Both the position numbers and the translations under genes were made by a program. Positions 1 through 7,879 of a DNA stretch of 27,269 bases are shown piece by piece (within the stretch, counting starts at the first letter, position 1; each line of letters opens with the position of its first letter). A model generated the notes under the pieces. It ran no database searches, had not been told where the DNA came from, and was given only the letters and a program-made list of their open reading frames with translations. Source of the DNA: an uncultured Bacteroidales bacterium (lineage in GTDB: Bacteria; Bacteroidota; Bacteroidia; Bacteroidales; Paludibacteraceae); assembly GCA_903873355.1 (NCBI GenBank), contig CAIQOG010000355.1, forward strand, positions 1 to 27,269, given 5' to 3'.

Positions 1-162
1 CTGAAAAAGTACGGTTTTGAGCAGGGCGATTTTGTGAAAGTGAGCGTTACAAAGAACAAAATCACGATTGAAAAAAATGTGGACACAGGGCTTTTGACCT
101 GTATGGGAACGAAAAACCCCGCACTTTTGCAAATGATTGAGGGATTAAGTTTGACGCTGTAA
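1..162 (+). CDS. C-terminal end of a small SymE/AbrB-like protein (partial)
   Basis: An open frame enters from the left edge and stops at TAA 160-162, leaving the last 53 residues. The visible part begins LKKYGFEQGDFVKVSV and goes on to a short basic beta-hairpin (KNKITIEK). This pattern of a glycine-phenylalanine turn followed by a 'GD-V-V-V...I-I' strand pair resembles the SymE-like/AbrB-fold proteins found as toxins or DNA/RNA-binding proteins in accessory DNA. The tail after residue 30 (LLTCMGTKNPALLQMIEGLSL) has no feature I recognise. The N-terminus is missing, so the start and full length are unknown. It reads towards the repeat and terminator at 214-343. The family call is tentative. 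Confidence 0.4.
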   Translation: MKKYGFEQGDFVKVSVTKNKITIEKNVDTGLLTCMGTKNPALLQMIEGLSLTL

Positions 163-213
163 GTGCCTGAAAAGGGCTGAAAATAGGCTTCTCGCTTCTT
201 ATCTGAAGGGGTG

Positions 214-335
214 AAAAGCCGTTTTTGGACTACTTTTGTCGCGCCAAAAGTAGCAAAAGGCGCAAACGCCCGAAATGGGCAGAGTGGTATGAAATATTTT
301 GTAGTGTGTTTGCTCTGATCTGTGAAGATCGGAGC
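214..335 (+). repeat. Hairpin-rich dispersed repeat, copy 1 (about 122 bp)
   Basis: This stretch closely matches 1825-1947 in the same orientation. It contains several nested inverted repeats: CTACTTTTG (230-238) pairs with CAAAAGTAG (245-253), GGCG/CGCC pairs across 259-270, GCCC/GGGC pairs across 268-280, and a 10-bp stem lies at 312-335. The left two thirds are well conserved between copies, the segment around 285-305 is not, and the terminal hairpin is nearly identical. No protein is encoded. The structure suggests a small non-autonomous or REP-like intergenic element; whether it is mobile cannot be told from two copies. Confidence 0.75.
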
Positions 336-343
336 TTTTTTTT
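312..343 (+). terminator. Intrinsic terminator at the end of repeat copy 1
   Basis: GCTCTGATCT (312-321) pairs with AGATCGGAGC (326-335) across a GTGA loop, with one G-T type mismatch, and is followed directly by eight T (336-343). This is a standard rho-independent terminator on the plus strand. It would end transcripts of the partial gene at 1-162. The second repeat copy keeps the hairpin (1924-1947) but not the T tract. Confidence 0.75.
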
Positions 344-396
344 AGTGATTATGTATTACTCAAAGACTATCAATATTTAATGAGAATGTGAAATGA

Positions 397-1590
397 TTAA
401 TACAGCAATCCAAACAACCAAAGTGGAATGGTATTTCCATACCCAGTCTCAATGTCATCCTTGGCAATATAACTTTCAGGCAATTCTTTAATCTGTTTAA
501 ATGTTTTATTAATCCCGCCAATTTCAAAGGTAAATCTATCGTCAACAATAAAATCACCTTTTTTTGCACCTGATATAGTATGTTTTAATGTTAGTTGGTT
601 TGCAAAAAACGTTTCACGAATATTCCCAGTATTGTAGTTTTCCGGTGCAAGTGCATGAATAAGATTGGTGTTGTCTAAAAACAACTTTTCGGGCTTATTC
701 ATTAAATTCATGCCTTTCTGGTCGGCAAGTAACATACGAACTAAACCGGCTTTCTGCAAATAAATAAAATACTTCATTACCGAAGCCCTATTTATTTCGA
801 GTTGACCACTCAATGTGCTTATATTAGGTGTATAAGGAACTAATGACGATACAATCATTAGCATTTTACGCAGTTTGTAAATTGAAGCATATTCAATTTT
901 TTCAACGGCGGGTAAATCAGTTTCTAAAATTACATTCACGACATTCCTTAATCGCATCGAATAGCGTTTTACACCTTCTTTAAAAAAAGGATAATATCCA
1001 TATTCAAGATAAGCACGAAATGCAGGGGTAATTTTAATTTCAGAACAGATCCTAGACGCTATCTCCATATGATTTTCAATGACATCTTGTAAAGATAAAA
1101 TTGGTGCATCATAGTTTTTTTCCAATTTCAGAAACTCCCGAAATGACAGTCCATGAAGGTGATACGTGATAGCACGTCGTGATAAGTCGGCATTGGATTT
1201 GTAAATTTCTAAAATAGATGAACCTGTAAATACGATATGCAAATCAGGGTAACTGTCATAAAGATTTTTAATTTCAATGGCCCAATTCGGATACCTGTGG
1301 ACTTCATCAATAAATATATGTGTGCCTCCCAAAGTGTAAAATTCATGTACTGTTGGTTTTAACTCGGTTTTTGTGAAACGAATATTGTCTAAACTTATAT
1401 ACAAGGCTTTTTTACGTTGAGGAAATTGTTTTTTAATGTGCTGTAAAATTAGCGTTGTTTTGCCTGTTCCCCGTGGTCCGACTATGCTTATAAGCCTATC
1501 CTTCCAGTCAATCTCGGAGTAAAGATAACGCTCAAAGTCTAATCTAGTAGCTTCTATTAATCGATTAAAATCCTCGTATAGTTCTTCCAT
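397..1590 (-). CDS. AAA ATPase with C-terminal DUF4143-type domain
   Basis: The 397-residue protein has a Walker A motif GPRGTGKTT at residues 38-46 and a Walker B motif HIFIDEVH at 91-98, followed by FTGSS (sensor-like) near 120. This is the usual layout of the AAA_14/DUF4143 family, in which an N-terminal ATPase is joined to a winged-helix and nuclease-like C-terminal region; the length is normal for the family. The biological role of these proteins is mostly unknown. They are common in accessory DNA of Bacteroidota and archaea. There is no signal peptide, so it is cytosolic. It is the only gene on the minus strand, is transcribed away from the glycan locus, and is flanked by the two repeat copies. 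The ATG at 1590 sits about 25 nt from a good -7 box. The gene looks intact. Confidence 0.85.
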   Translation of the reverse strand: MEELYEDFNRLIEATRLDFERYLYSEIDWKDRLISIVGPRGTGKTTLILQHIKKQFPQRKKALYISLDNIRFTKTELKPTVHEFYTLGGTHIFIDEVHRYPNWAIEIKNLYDSYPDLHIVFTGSSILEIYKSNADLSRRAITYHLHGLSFREFLKLEKNYDAPILSLQDVIENHMEIASRICSEIKITPAFRAYLEYGYYPFFKEGVKRYSMRLRNVVNVILETDLPAVEKIEYASIYKLRKMLMIVSSLVPYTPNISTLSGQLEINRASVMKYFIYLQKAGLVRMLLADQKGMNLMNKPEKLFLDNTNLIHALAPENYNTGNIRETFFANQLTLKHTISGAKKGDFIVDDRFTFEIGGINKTFKQIKELPESYIAKDDIETGYGNTIPLWLFGLLY

Positions 1591-1615
1591 AATTTTTTAT
1601 TTGTTATTTCGGGTT

Positions 1616-1623
1616 CAAAGATA
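1616..1623 (-). promoter_or_regulatory. Bacteroidota -7 box for the ATPase gene
   Basis: Read on the minus strand, 1623-1616 is TATCTTTG, a match to TAnnTTTG. It lies 26 nt before the ATG of the ATPase gene. No clean TTTG is found at the -33 distance; that position falls in the first of the iterated motifs at 1634-1706, which suggests an activator or repressor acts here. Confidence 0.5.
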
Positions 1624-1633
1624 CATATTTGTT

Positions 1634-1706
1634 CAATACATTGTACATTAAAATCAACATATTGTACATTTAAATGTTCATTTACACCAACATAATGTAT
1701 ATTTTA
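1634..1706. promoter_or_regulatory. Three iterated AT-rich motifs upstream of the ATPase gene
   Basis: Three related copies start at about 1634, 1655 and 1688, with the shape CAA-ATA-TGTA-ATT. ATTGTACATT occurs exactly at 1640-1649 and 1661-1670, a 21-bp offset (two helical turns); the third copy (CAACATAATGTATATTTTA, 1688-1706) is offset by a further 33 bp. The first overlaps the expected -33 region of the ATPase promoter. They look like operator sites, perhaps for autoregulation, but the local AT richness makes this uncertain. Confidence 0.35.
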
Positions 1707-1824
1707 TGGTTCATCTTTGATTATTCATTTGCATAATGTCACCAAGCGAGCCAGTAAACATTTTCAATGTAAGTGGAATATCACCTATAAAGCAGGTTAA
1801 ATCAAATGTTTTTCTAGTTTTAGT

Positions 1825-1947
1825 AAAAGGCTGTTTTTGGACTATATTTGTCGCACCAAAAGTAGCATGAGGGGCAAACGCCCGAAATGGGCAGAGTTGA
1901 ATTAATATATTTTTAGTGTGATTGCTCTGATCTGTGAAGATCGGAGC
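1825..1947 (+). repeat. Hairpin-rich dispersed repeat, copy 2 (about 123 bp)
   Basis: This is the second copy of the element at 214-335, in the same orientation, about 1.6 kb away. The long CTACTTTTG stem has decayed (CTATATTTG against CAAAAGTAG), GGGC/GCCC replaces GGCG/CGCC in the short middle hairpin, and the terminal hairpin 1924-1947 is kept but is followed by ATAAATAG instead of a T tract. The stretch 1707-2048 around it encodes nothing that I can see. Confidence 0.75.
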
Positions 1948-2048
1948 ATAAATAGAATTCTAAAAAATATATTATTGAACAATATTAGACCTATTTATGA
2001 ACGGAACTTGCCTATATGAAAATAATTTGATATAAAATTATATATATT

Positions 2049-2080
2049 TTTGTAATGCTATTGTAAACTAATTACCTTTG
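2049..2080 (+). promoter_or_regulatory. Promoter of the hybrid two-component regulator gene
   Basis: TTTG at 2049-2052 and TACCTTTG at 2073-2080, separated by 20 nt, match the Bacteroidota -33/-7 consensus. Transcription would start near 2086-2088, leaving a leader of about 35 nt before the ATG at 2123. This also rules out translation from the upstream in-frame TTG at 2078, which lies inside the -7 box. Confidence 0.65.
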
Positions 2081-2122
2081 GCATACTTAAAGTCACGTAT
2101 AAAACTAAAAACTCAAAATGTT

Positions 2123-5100
2123 ATGAAAATAAAAATGTTTTTTGCAACTGTTGCTGTGATTTTTTATTCGATTAGTTTATTTTCTGCCAACGATATTTAT
2201 TTTTCAAAAATAGGCATCGAACAAGGTCTTTCTCAACTTTCGGTTCAGAGTATTTATCAGGATGAGCTTGGAACCATGTGGATTGCAACACGTGAAGGCC
2301 TGAACCGATACAATGGCAATAGTATGGATGTGTTCAGACCCGTACCAAATGACTCCAATTCCCTTGGTGAGAATTTAATTTTGGGTGTTTGTGGTGACAG
2401 AAATGGACATGTTTTCATTCATAATCAGAATGGAGTCAACGAGTTTGATTTGCGTACATCCTCCATGCGTAACATACAGCGGAAAAACACGGATGGAATT
2501 GCATATGGTACTCAAAACCTCTGGATTGCCGAAAATAATACACTTTACTCCTACAAAGATGGTAAAAAGGAATTGTACTGCGTTGTTAACGAAAGTCGAT
2601 CGGCTATCCGAAGGATTTTACAGACATCAGATCAACGCATATTTGTCGGGACTTTTGCATCGGGTGTTTTTGTAATTGATCAAAATAAAAAAATACGATT
2701 AGTTGTACCTGACTGCAGCCAGGTTTCTCATATTTATGAAGATAGCAAAAAAAACATCTGGATATCCACTTGGGAAAAAGGCTTATATAAAATTGAACGA
2801 GGTGGTAATTTGTTAAATTACAGACATGTAGCATTTAATTCAGAAAAATCATTATCATCCAGTTTCGTTCGCGTAGTGTGCGAGGACAATAATGGTTTTT
2901 TGTGGATTGGCACCAAAAAAGGACTTGACCGCCTGACTCCCGAAACCGGGGTTTTTAAACACTATGACTCCGACGGATATAACAACCGCCAACTTTCAAA
3001 TGAATCGGTATGGGCTCTAACTAAAGATAATCAGGGTACTATCTGGGTTGGAACTTACTTTGGAGGAGTTAATTACTTTAATCCTGACATTAATTTTTAT
3101 AGCTTTCATAATCTTCAGAACGGGGTTTTACTTAATAAACCCTTTCCCATTATAAGTAGCATTATTGAAGACCGAAACGGGAATCTTTTTCTTTGCTCCG
3201 AAGGTAATGGTCTGATATACTACAATCCAAACACTAAGACTTACCGCATTTTTAAAGCTGAGGAGTCGAACGAAAATAGTTTGACTGCTGATAATATAAA
3301 AGCATCCTATTTCGATAGAGATGCTAACGAATTATGGCTTGGGACACACCTGGGAGGTTTGTGCGTGTTGAATACCAAAACATTCCGTCTTACACAGTAT
3401 AAGACTATTAAACCGGAATGGAAACAAAGCAATATTCTGAGTTCAATTCAGCCTTACAACGGAAATTTGTTGGTTGGTACACACGAAGGCTTGTTTTTAT
3501 TTGACCGGAAAAGCAAACAATTCAGCCTTTTTTCGGGCAAACTTCATAAAACCGTGAGTTTTATACAAGATGCCAAAACAGATAAGGCAGGTAATCTGTG
3601 GATTGCCGGAATTAATGGTTTATACCGTTACAATTTCAAGACAGAGAAAATCAGTTCATTTTTTTATAACGCAAATGATTCAATGAGTCTGAGTAATGAT
3701 AATGTGTCACGTATTTTAGTAGACAGTAAAAATCGACTCTGGATTGCAACAAGTGGAGGAGGAGTTAATCTTTATAACCCCAAAACCAATAGTTTTAAAC
3801 GTTATGACAATATGCATGCAGGTTTGCTCAATGATTTTGTGAGTAATATGCTCGAATCGCGTTTCGGCTACCTGATTATTACGACTACTAAAGGTTTTTC
3901 GATGCTCGATGTGGAAAACAATAAAATTCATAATTTCAGTACTGAAAACGGATTGCCTCTCAATTCGCTTTATTGCGGAGGTATGTTTCTTACATCAAAG
4001 GGCGAACTCTACCTTGCAGGTATGAATGGTATGGTGTCGTTTAATGAGGAAAATCTTTCAATTCCACACCGCCGCTTTAATCTGAATCTGGTGAACCTGT
4101 GGATTAATAATAAACTTGTTGCTCCGAACGATGAAACCAATGTACTCAAGAACTCGCTTGCTTTTACTAAAGAAATTAAACTGAACCACAGGCAAACCAT
4201 GCTGACCATTGAGTTTGCGTCTAATAATTATATTCCTGCCAATCAGCCGGTTTATCGCTATAAACTCGAAGGATTTTCTGATTCATGGACAGAGCTGCCT
4301 CAGGGGATTACAAAACTCAATTTTATGAATCTCGGATCGGGAAAATATAAACTTGTTGTGCAGGCTATTTCACCAATCGATGGAGTACTTATCACAAGTA
4401 CAGATCTCGATATCCGTATTTATCCACCGTTCTACCTGGCATGGTACGCCTGGTTGTTCTACATTGCATTAATTTCAATTATTGTATGGCGTTATATTAA
4501 GTTCAGTCGATCCCGATTACTGCTCGAGACCTCGCTTACCTACGAGAAAAAAGAGAAAGAGCATCTGGAAGAAGTAAATCAGTCGAAACTCCGCTTCTTT
4601 ACCAATATTTCGCATGAATTCCGAACTCCGCTTACACTTATAGCCGGTCAGGTGGATATGTTGTTGCAAATGCATAACATTCAGCCTTCCATTTATAACC
4701 GCATTCTGAATATCAAAAGAAATACCCTGAATATGAGTAGTCTGATAAATGAATTACTTGAATTCCGCAAAAGTGAACAGGGTCATCTGAATATTAAAGC
4801 ATCGGAAGTGGATTTAGTGAAATTTCTGTACGAAATCTATTTGTCATTTGCTGAATATGCCAATTACCGACAAATAAAACTACATTTTGATTGTAAAGAG
4901 GAGAAGCTAATGGTGTGGATTGATCCGGCACAGATGCAGAAAGTATTTTATAATCTTATTTCGAATGCATTTAAATTTACACCCAAAGACGGAACGATTA
5001 CTATATCGGTTAATCAGGTTTCTGATCAGATTTATGTAAAAATAACCGACAGCGGGATTGGAATAGGTGGCGATGCATTGGATAAGATTTTTGACCGCTT

Positions 5101-6187
5101 TTACCAGGCCGAAAACGGACTGCAGATCAGTAACATGGTTCCGGGAACAGGGATCGGACTGGCTCTTACTAAAAATATTCTAGAACTACATTCGGCTGAT
5201 ATTCAGGTTGAAAGTCAGAGTAATGTGGGAAGTTGTTTTACAGTGATTCTGAAAAAAGGTCATGCACATTACAAAGAGGATGAAATAGTTGAATACGAGG
5301 ATGCCGACAGCAACTGTATGAATCAGATTCATGAGATTGATAACGAATTTATGCAGGAAGTTATCAGTACGCAGGTTAAAGACGATAAACCGCAGTACAA
5401 CATGCTGATAGTGGAAGATAATGATGAATTGCGGGCAATGCTGAAGAATATCTTTGAACCTATCTATACCATTTATACAGCTGCCGACGGTCAGGAAGGA
5501 CTTGATAAAACTATCGAACATCAGCCTGATATTGTATTGAGCGATCTGATGATGCCCATCATGTCGGGTAGCGAGATGTGTTCAAAAATCAAAAATAATT
5601 TCTCAGTATGTCATATCCCTGTAGTGCTGCTTACAGCTCAAACGGCTGTTGAATTTAATATAGAAGGATTGCGTCTGGGAGCTGATGACTATATTACGAA
5701 ACCCTTTAATGTAAAAGCACTGATTACCCGATGTAATAACCTGGTAAACGGACGAAAACTGCTCCAGGAAAAATTCAGTCGACAAACCGATTTCACACCA
5801 CGACTCATTGCCACTAATAACCTAGATCGCGAGTTTTTGGAAAAAGCACAGGATGTTATTGAAAAACACATTGATAACAGCGAGTTTGATGTGCCATTTT
5901 TCTCACGCGAAATGGCACTGGGACGCACCAAACTGTTCAGTAAAATTAAGGGAATTACGGGGCAGACACCAAACGATTTTATCATAACCGTAAAAATGAA
6001 AAAAGCAGCGGCCCTGCTTAACAACAACCCGGAATATAACATCTCCGACATTACTTATATGCTCGGTTTCAGCTCGCCCAAGTATTTTGCAAAATGTTTT
6101 AAGGAGCAGTTTGGTGTTTCACCATCGACTTTCAGAAAAACAGAAGAAACTGCTGAGGAAGCTGAGGATGAGGAATCCGAGTCTTAA
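2123..6187 (+). CDS. Hybrid two-component system sensor-regulator (HTCS)
   Basis: This 1354-residue protein would sense an oligosaccharide in the periplasm and control the locus. In order it shows a signal peptide (MKIKMFFATVAVIFYSISLFSA), a long periplasmic beta-propeller region of repeats of the type LWIGTKKGLDRL and IWVGTYFGGVNYF, a Y_Y_Y-type domain at about 690-760, a membrane helix at about 770-795, a HisKA domain with ISHEFRTPL (phospho-acceptor His831), an HATPase domain at about 930-1045, a receiver with Asp1141 in VLSDLMMP, and an AraC-type DNA-binding domain at about 1255-1340. All catalytic parts look intact. The ATG at 2123 is chosen because it starts a clean signal peptide; the frame runs up to TTG 2078, but that is within the promoter. 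It precedes the enzymes it probably regulates; the ligand cannot be deduced. Confidence 0.93.
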   Translation: MKIKMFFATVAVIFYSISLFSANDIYFSKIGIEQGLSQLSVQSIYQDELGTMWIATREGLNRYNGNSMDVFRPVPNDSNSLGENLILGVCGDRNGHVFIHNQNGVNEFDLRTSSMRNIQRKNTDGIAYGTQNLWIAENNTLYSYKDGKKELYCVVNESRSAIRRILQTSDQRIFVGTFASGVFVIDQNKKIRLVVPDCSQVSHIYEDSKKNIWISTWEKGLYKIERGGNLLNYRHVAFNSEKSLSSSFVRVVCEDNNGFLWIGTKKGLDRLTPETGVFKHYDSDGYNNRQLSNESVWALTKDNQGTIWVGTYFGGVNYFNPDINFYSFHNLQNGVLLNKPFPIISSIIEDRNGNLFLCSEGNGLIYYNPNTKTYRIFKAEESNENSLTADNIKASYFDRDANELWLGTHLGGLCVLNTKTFRLTQYKTIKPEWKQSNILSSIQPYNGNLLVGTHEGLFLFDRKSKQFSLFSGKLHKTVSFIQDAKTDKAGNLWIAGINGLYRYNFKTEKISSFFYNANDSMSLSNDNVSRILVDSKNRLWIATSGGGVNLYNPKTNSFKRYDNMHAGLLNDFVSNMLESRFGYLIITTTKGFSMLDVENNKIHNFSTENGLPLNSLYCGGMFLTSKGELYLAGMNGMVSFNEENLSIPHRRFNLNLVNLWINNKLVAPNDETNVLKNSLAFTKEIKLNHRQTMLTIEFASNNYIPANQPVYRYKLEGFSDSWTELPQGITKLNFMNLGSGKYKLVVQAISPIDGVLITSTDLDIRIYPPFYLAWYAWLFYIALISIIVWRYIKFSRSRLLLETSLTYEKKEKEHLEEVNQSKLRFFTNISHEFRTPLTLIAGQVDMLLQMHNIQPSIYNRILNIKRNTLNMSSLINELLEFRKSEQGHLNIKASEVDLVKFLYEIYLSFAEYANYRQIKLHFDCKEEKLMVWIDPAQMQKVFYNLISNAFKFTPKDGTITISVNQVSDQIYVKITDSGIGIGGDALDKIFDRFYQAENGLQISNMVPGTGIGLALTKNILELHSADIQVESQSNVGSCFTVILKKGHAHYKEDEIVEYEDADSNCMNQIHEIDNEFMQEVISTQVKDDKPQYNMLIVEDNDELRAMLKNIFEPIYTIYTAADGQEGLDKTIEHQPDIVLSDLMMPIMSGSEMCSKIKNNFSVCHIPVVLLTAQTAVEFNIEGLRLGADDYITKPFNVKALITRCNNLVNGRKLLQEKFSRQTDFTPRLIATNNLDREFLEKAQDVIEKHIDNSEFDVPFFSREMALGRTKLFSKIKGITGQTPNDFIITVKMKKAAALLNNNPEYNISDITYMLGFSSPKYFAKCFKEQFGVSPSTFRKTEETAEEAEDEESES

Positions 6188-6251
6188 AAACCAAATTCGT
6201 TTTTTCCCTGATACTCCCACAATGAACAAAATTGAATGAACAACACCTTGT

Positions 6252-6318
6252 TTGTACAATATTATACCTTTTTCCGTCAGATTTTGGGAAAACTGTTGTG
6301 TTATTAGCAGTATTTTTG
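6252..6318 (+). promoter_or_regulatory. Possible promoter and GTAC palindrome upstream of the first fucosidase
   Basis: TATTTTTG at 6311-6318 matches the -7 consensus and lies 37 nt before the proposed ATG at 6355. The nearest TTTG upstream (6283-6286) is 24 nt away, slightly too far. An 8-bp palindrome TTGTACAA lies at 6252-6259. This 167-nt gap separates the regulator gene from the enzyme group, which fits separate transcription. Confidence 0.35.
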
Positions 6319-6354
6319 CCGGGTAGAATTTATACCCCCATTAATAAAAAAAAT

Positions 6355-7863
6355 ATGCGTAGGATAATCATTCTTTTTACTATTCTAATCTCTTTTTTCG
6401 TTCTGAAGGCTCAGAAAAATAACTCAACAAACGAAGATGACCGTGTAAAAATGGAAAACGCTCAGATTGGTATTCATGAAGATTCCAAATCGGGTTACAA
6501 ACAAAGTACACATCCTGATGCACAATGGTTTGCCAATGCAGGCTTCGGAATGTTTATCCACTGGAGCATAGCTTCTGTTCGTGAAATTGATTTATCATGG
6601 CCCATGATGGCCGGTACTCAGATAGGATGGCGGGCTGCCAACAATAAAATGGACTCAACCGAAGTTCGAAAAATCATTGATTCGGGCGATTATTTTAGTG
6701 GTCATGCCTGTAAAAAGGACAACTCCTGTCTGACCCCCAATGAGTATTTGGAACAAGCAAAATACTTTAAACCAACCGATTATAATCCCGAAGAGTGGGC
6801 CAAAGCAGCCAAAGCAGTCGGAATGACATACATGGTTTTTACAGCACGTCATCACGATGGATTTGCCATGTGGCCAAGCAAATTTGGTGATTTAAATACG
6901 AAAAATTATATGTCGGGCAAGGATCTTGTTAAACCTTATGTGGATGCCTGCAGAAAATATGGTTTGAAAGTGGGCATATACTATTCTGGTCCCGACTGGC
7001 ACTTTAACCGCGAATTTCAGAGTTTTATGTATTACGGAGTATCGCGCGACTACAAAAATATCCCATCGCTGGATGCCAATCTACAAGCCCGAAAAACAGT
7101 TAAAACTGAAGCGGAAAAGCAGGCTCATTACTACGAGGTGGCAGAATACATTAAAGGCCAAGTTGAAGAATTACTTAGCAATTATGGGAAAATTGATATG
7201 ATTTGGTTTGATGGCGGACCCGATATTCCCAAAGGAAATATTGCCTGGAGTAAATGTATCAGCATGAAACGAATACATGAACTGCAACCACGTATCGTGG
7301 TAAGTCCCCGATTTTTTGGTTACGGCGACTATAAAACCTACGAAGGAGATGCCAAATTACCGACAGATATTCAAAAACAATGGGCTGAATTATGCGTAAC
7401 CATAGCAAAAAGTGGTTGGGGATATACAAAGTATCCATTAAAACCCGTTGAAACTGTTTTGAAACAGCTCATCCTATGTCGGTCGCGAAACACAAACTAC
7501 CTGCTTAATTTTGGTCCAACCAAAGAAGGTATCTTTTCAGAAAAAATGAACCTGGAGTTGGATACAATTGCCCGTTGGATGAAAATAAACGGTCAGTCCC
7601 TTACAAATTGTAGTGCGCTTAACATGGATGAAACTGCTTCAGTACCTGCTACATCCAAAAACAAACACCGCTATTTGTTTTTATTCCACGATAATAATTC
7701 TTCTGAAATACAGCTGAAAACTTCTTCAGAAATAAAACAGCTTACATTGCTCGCTGATAAGAAAAAGATACAAACTTCATTTAGGGATGGACTTTATACT
7801 ATTCCGCTTGCTTCCGTTCATCGTACTGAATTAGTTGATGTAATTGATGTAGAACTCAGATAA
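6355..7863 (+). CDS. GH29 alpha-L-fucosidase, secreted
   Basis: The 502-residue protein would release terminal alpha-L-fucose from a glycan by a retaining mechanism. It has a signal peptide (MRRIIILFTILISFFVLKAQ), the GH29 entry motif FGMFIHWS, the ARHHDGF motif with the His pair at 166-167, and MIWFDGGPD with Asp286 as the predicted nucleophile. The usual HWG is HWS here. The frame is open back to an ATG at 6232, but those 41 extra residues look like non-coding translation and would bury the signal peptide, so ATG 6355 is preferred. The sulfatase follows 16 nt later, which suggests that sulfate is removed from the same glycan. The general acid residue was not identified. The position in GH29 subfamily A or B is undecided, so linkage preference is unknown. 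Confidence 0.88.
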   Translation: MRRIIILFTILISFFVLKAQKNNSTNEDDRVKMENAQIGIHEDSKSGYKQSTHPDAQWFANAGFGMFIHWSIASVREIDLSWPMMAGTQIGWRAANNKMDSTEVRKIIDSGDYFSGHACKKDNSCLTPNEYLEQAKYFKPTDYNPEEWAKAAKAVGMTYMVFTARHHDGFAMWPSKFGDLNTKNYMSGKDLVKPYVDACRKYGLKVGIYYSGPDWHFNREFQSFMYYGVSRDYKNIPSLDANLQARKTVKTEAEKQAHYYEVAEYIKGQVEELLSNYGKIDMIWFDGGPDIPKGNIAWSKCISMKRIHELQPRIVVSPRFFGYGDYKTYEGDAKLPTDIQKQWAELCVTIAKSGWGYTKYPLKPVETVLKQLILCRSRNTNYLLNFGPTKEGIFSEKMNLELDTIARWMKINGQSLTNCSALNMDETASVPATSKNKHRYLFLFHDNNSSEIQLKTSSEIKQLTLLADKKKIQTSFRDGLYTIPLASVHRTELVDVIDVELR

Positions 7864-7879
7864 TCTTAATTTTAAGTTC

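Noticed and set aside
1..2048. Insertion sequence or integrase-bearing element at the left end
   Set aside because: No transposase, integrase or terminal inverted repeats are visible; only the ATPase gene and two direct repeats are present.
5186..6051. Open frames on the minus strand inside the regulator gene
   Set aside because: They lie opposite well-conserved receiver and AraC domains and show no protein features; they are shadows of the coding strand.
6186..6205. Terminator after the regulator gene (AAAAAC and GTTTTT inverted repeat)
   Set aside because: The stem is only A-T pairs plus one C-G and the T run is itself part of the stem, so it is too weak to call.
6232..6354. N-terminal extension of the first fucosidase from ATG 6232
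   Set aside because: The 41 residues show no family similarity, would bury a clear signal peptide, and overlap a likely -7 box at 6311-6318.
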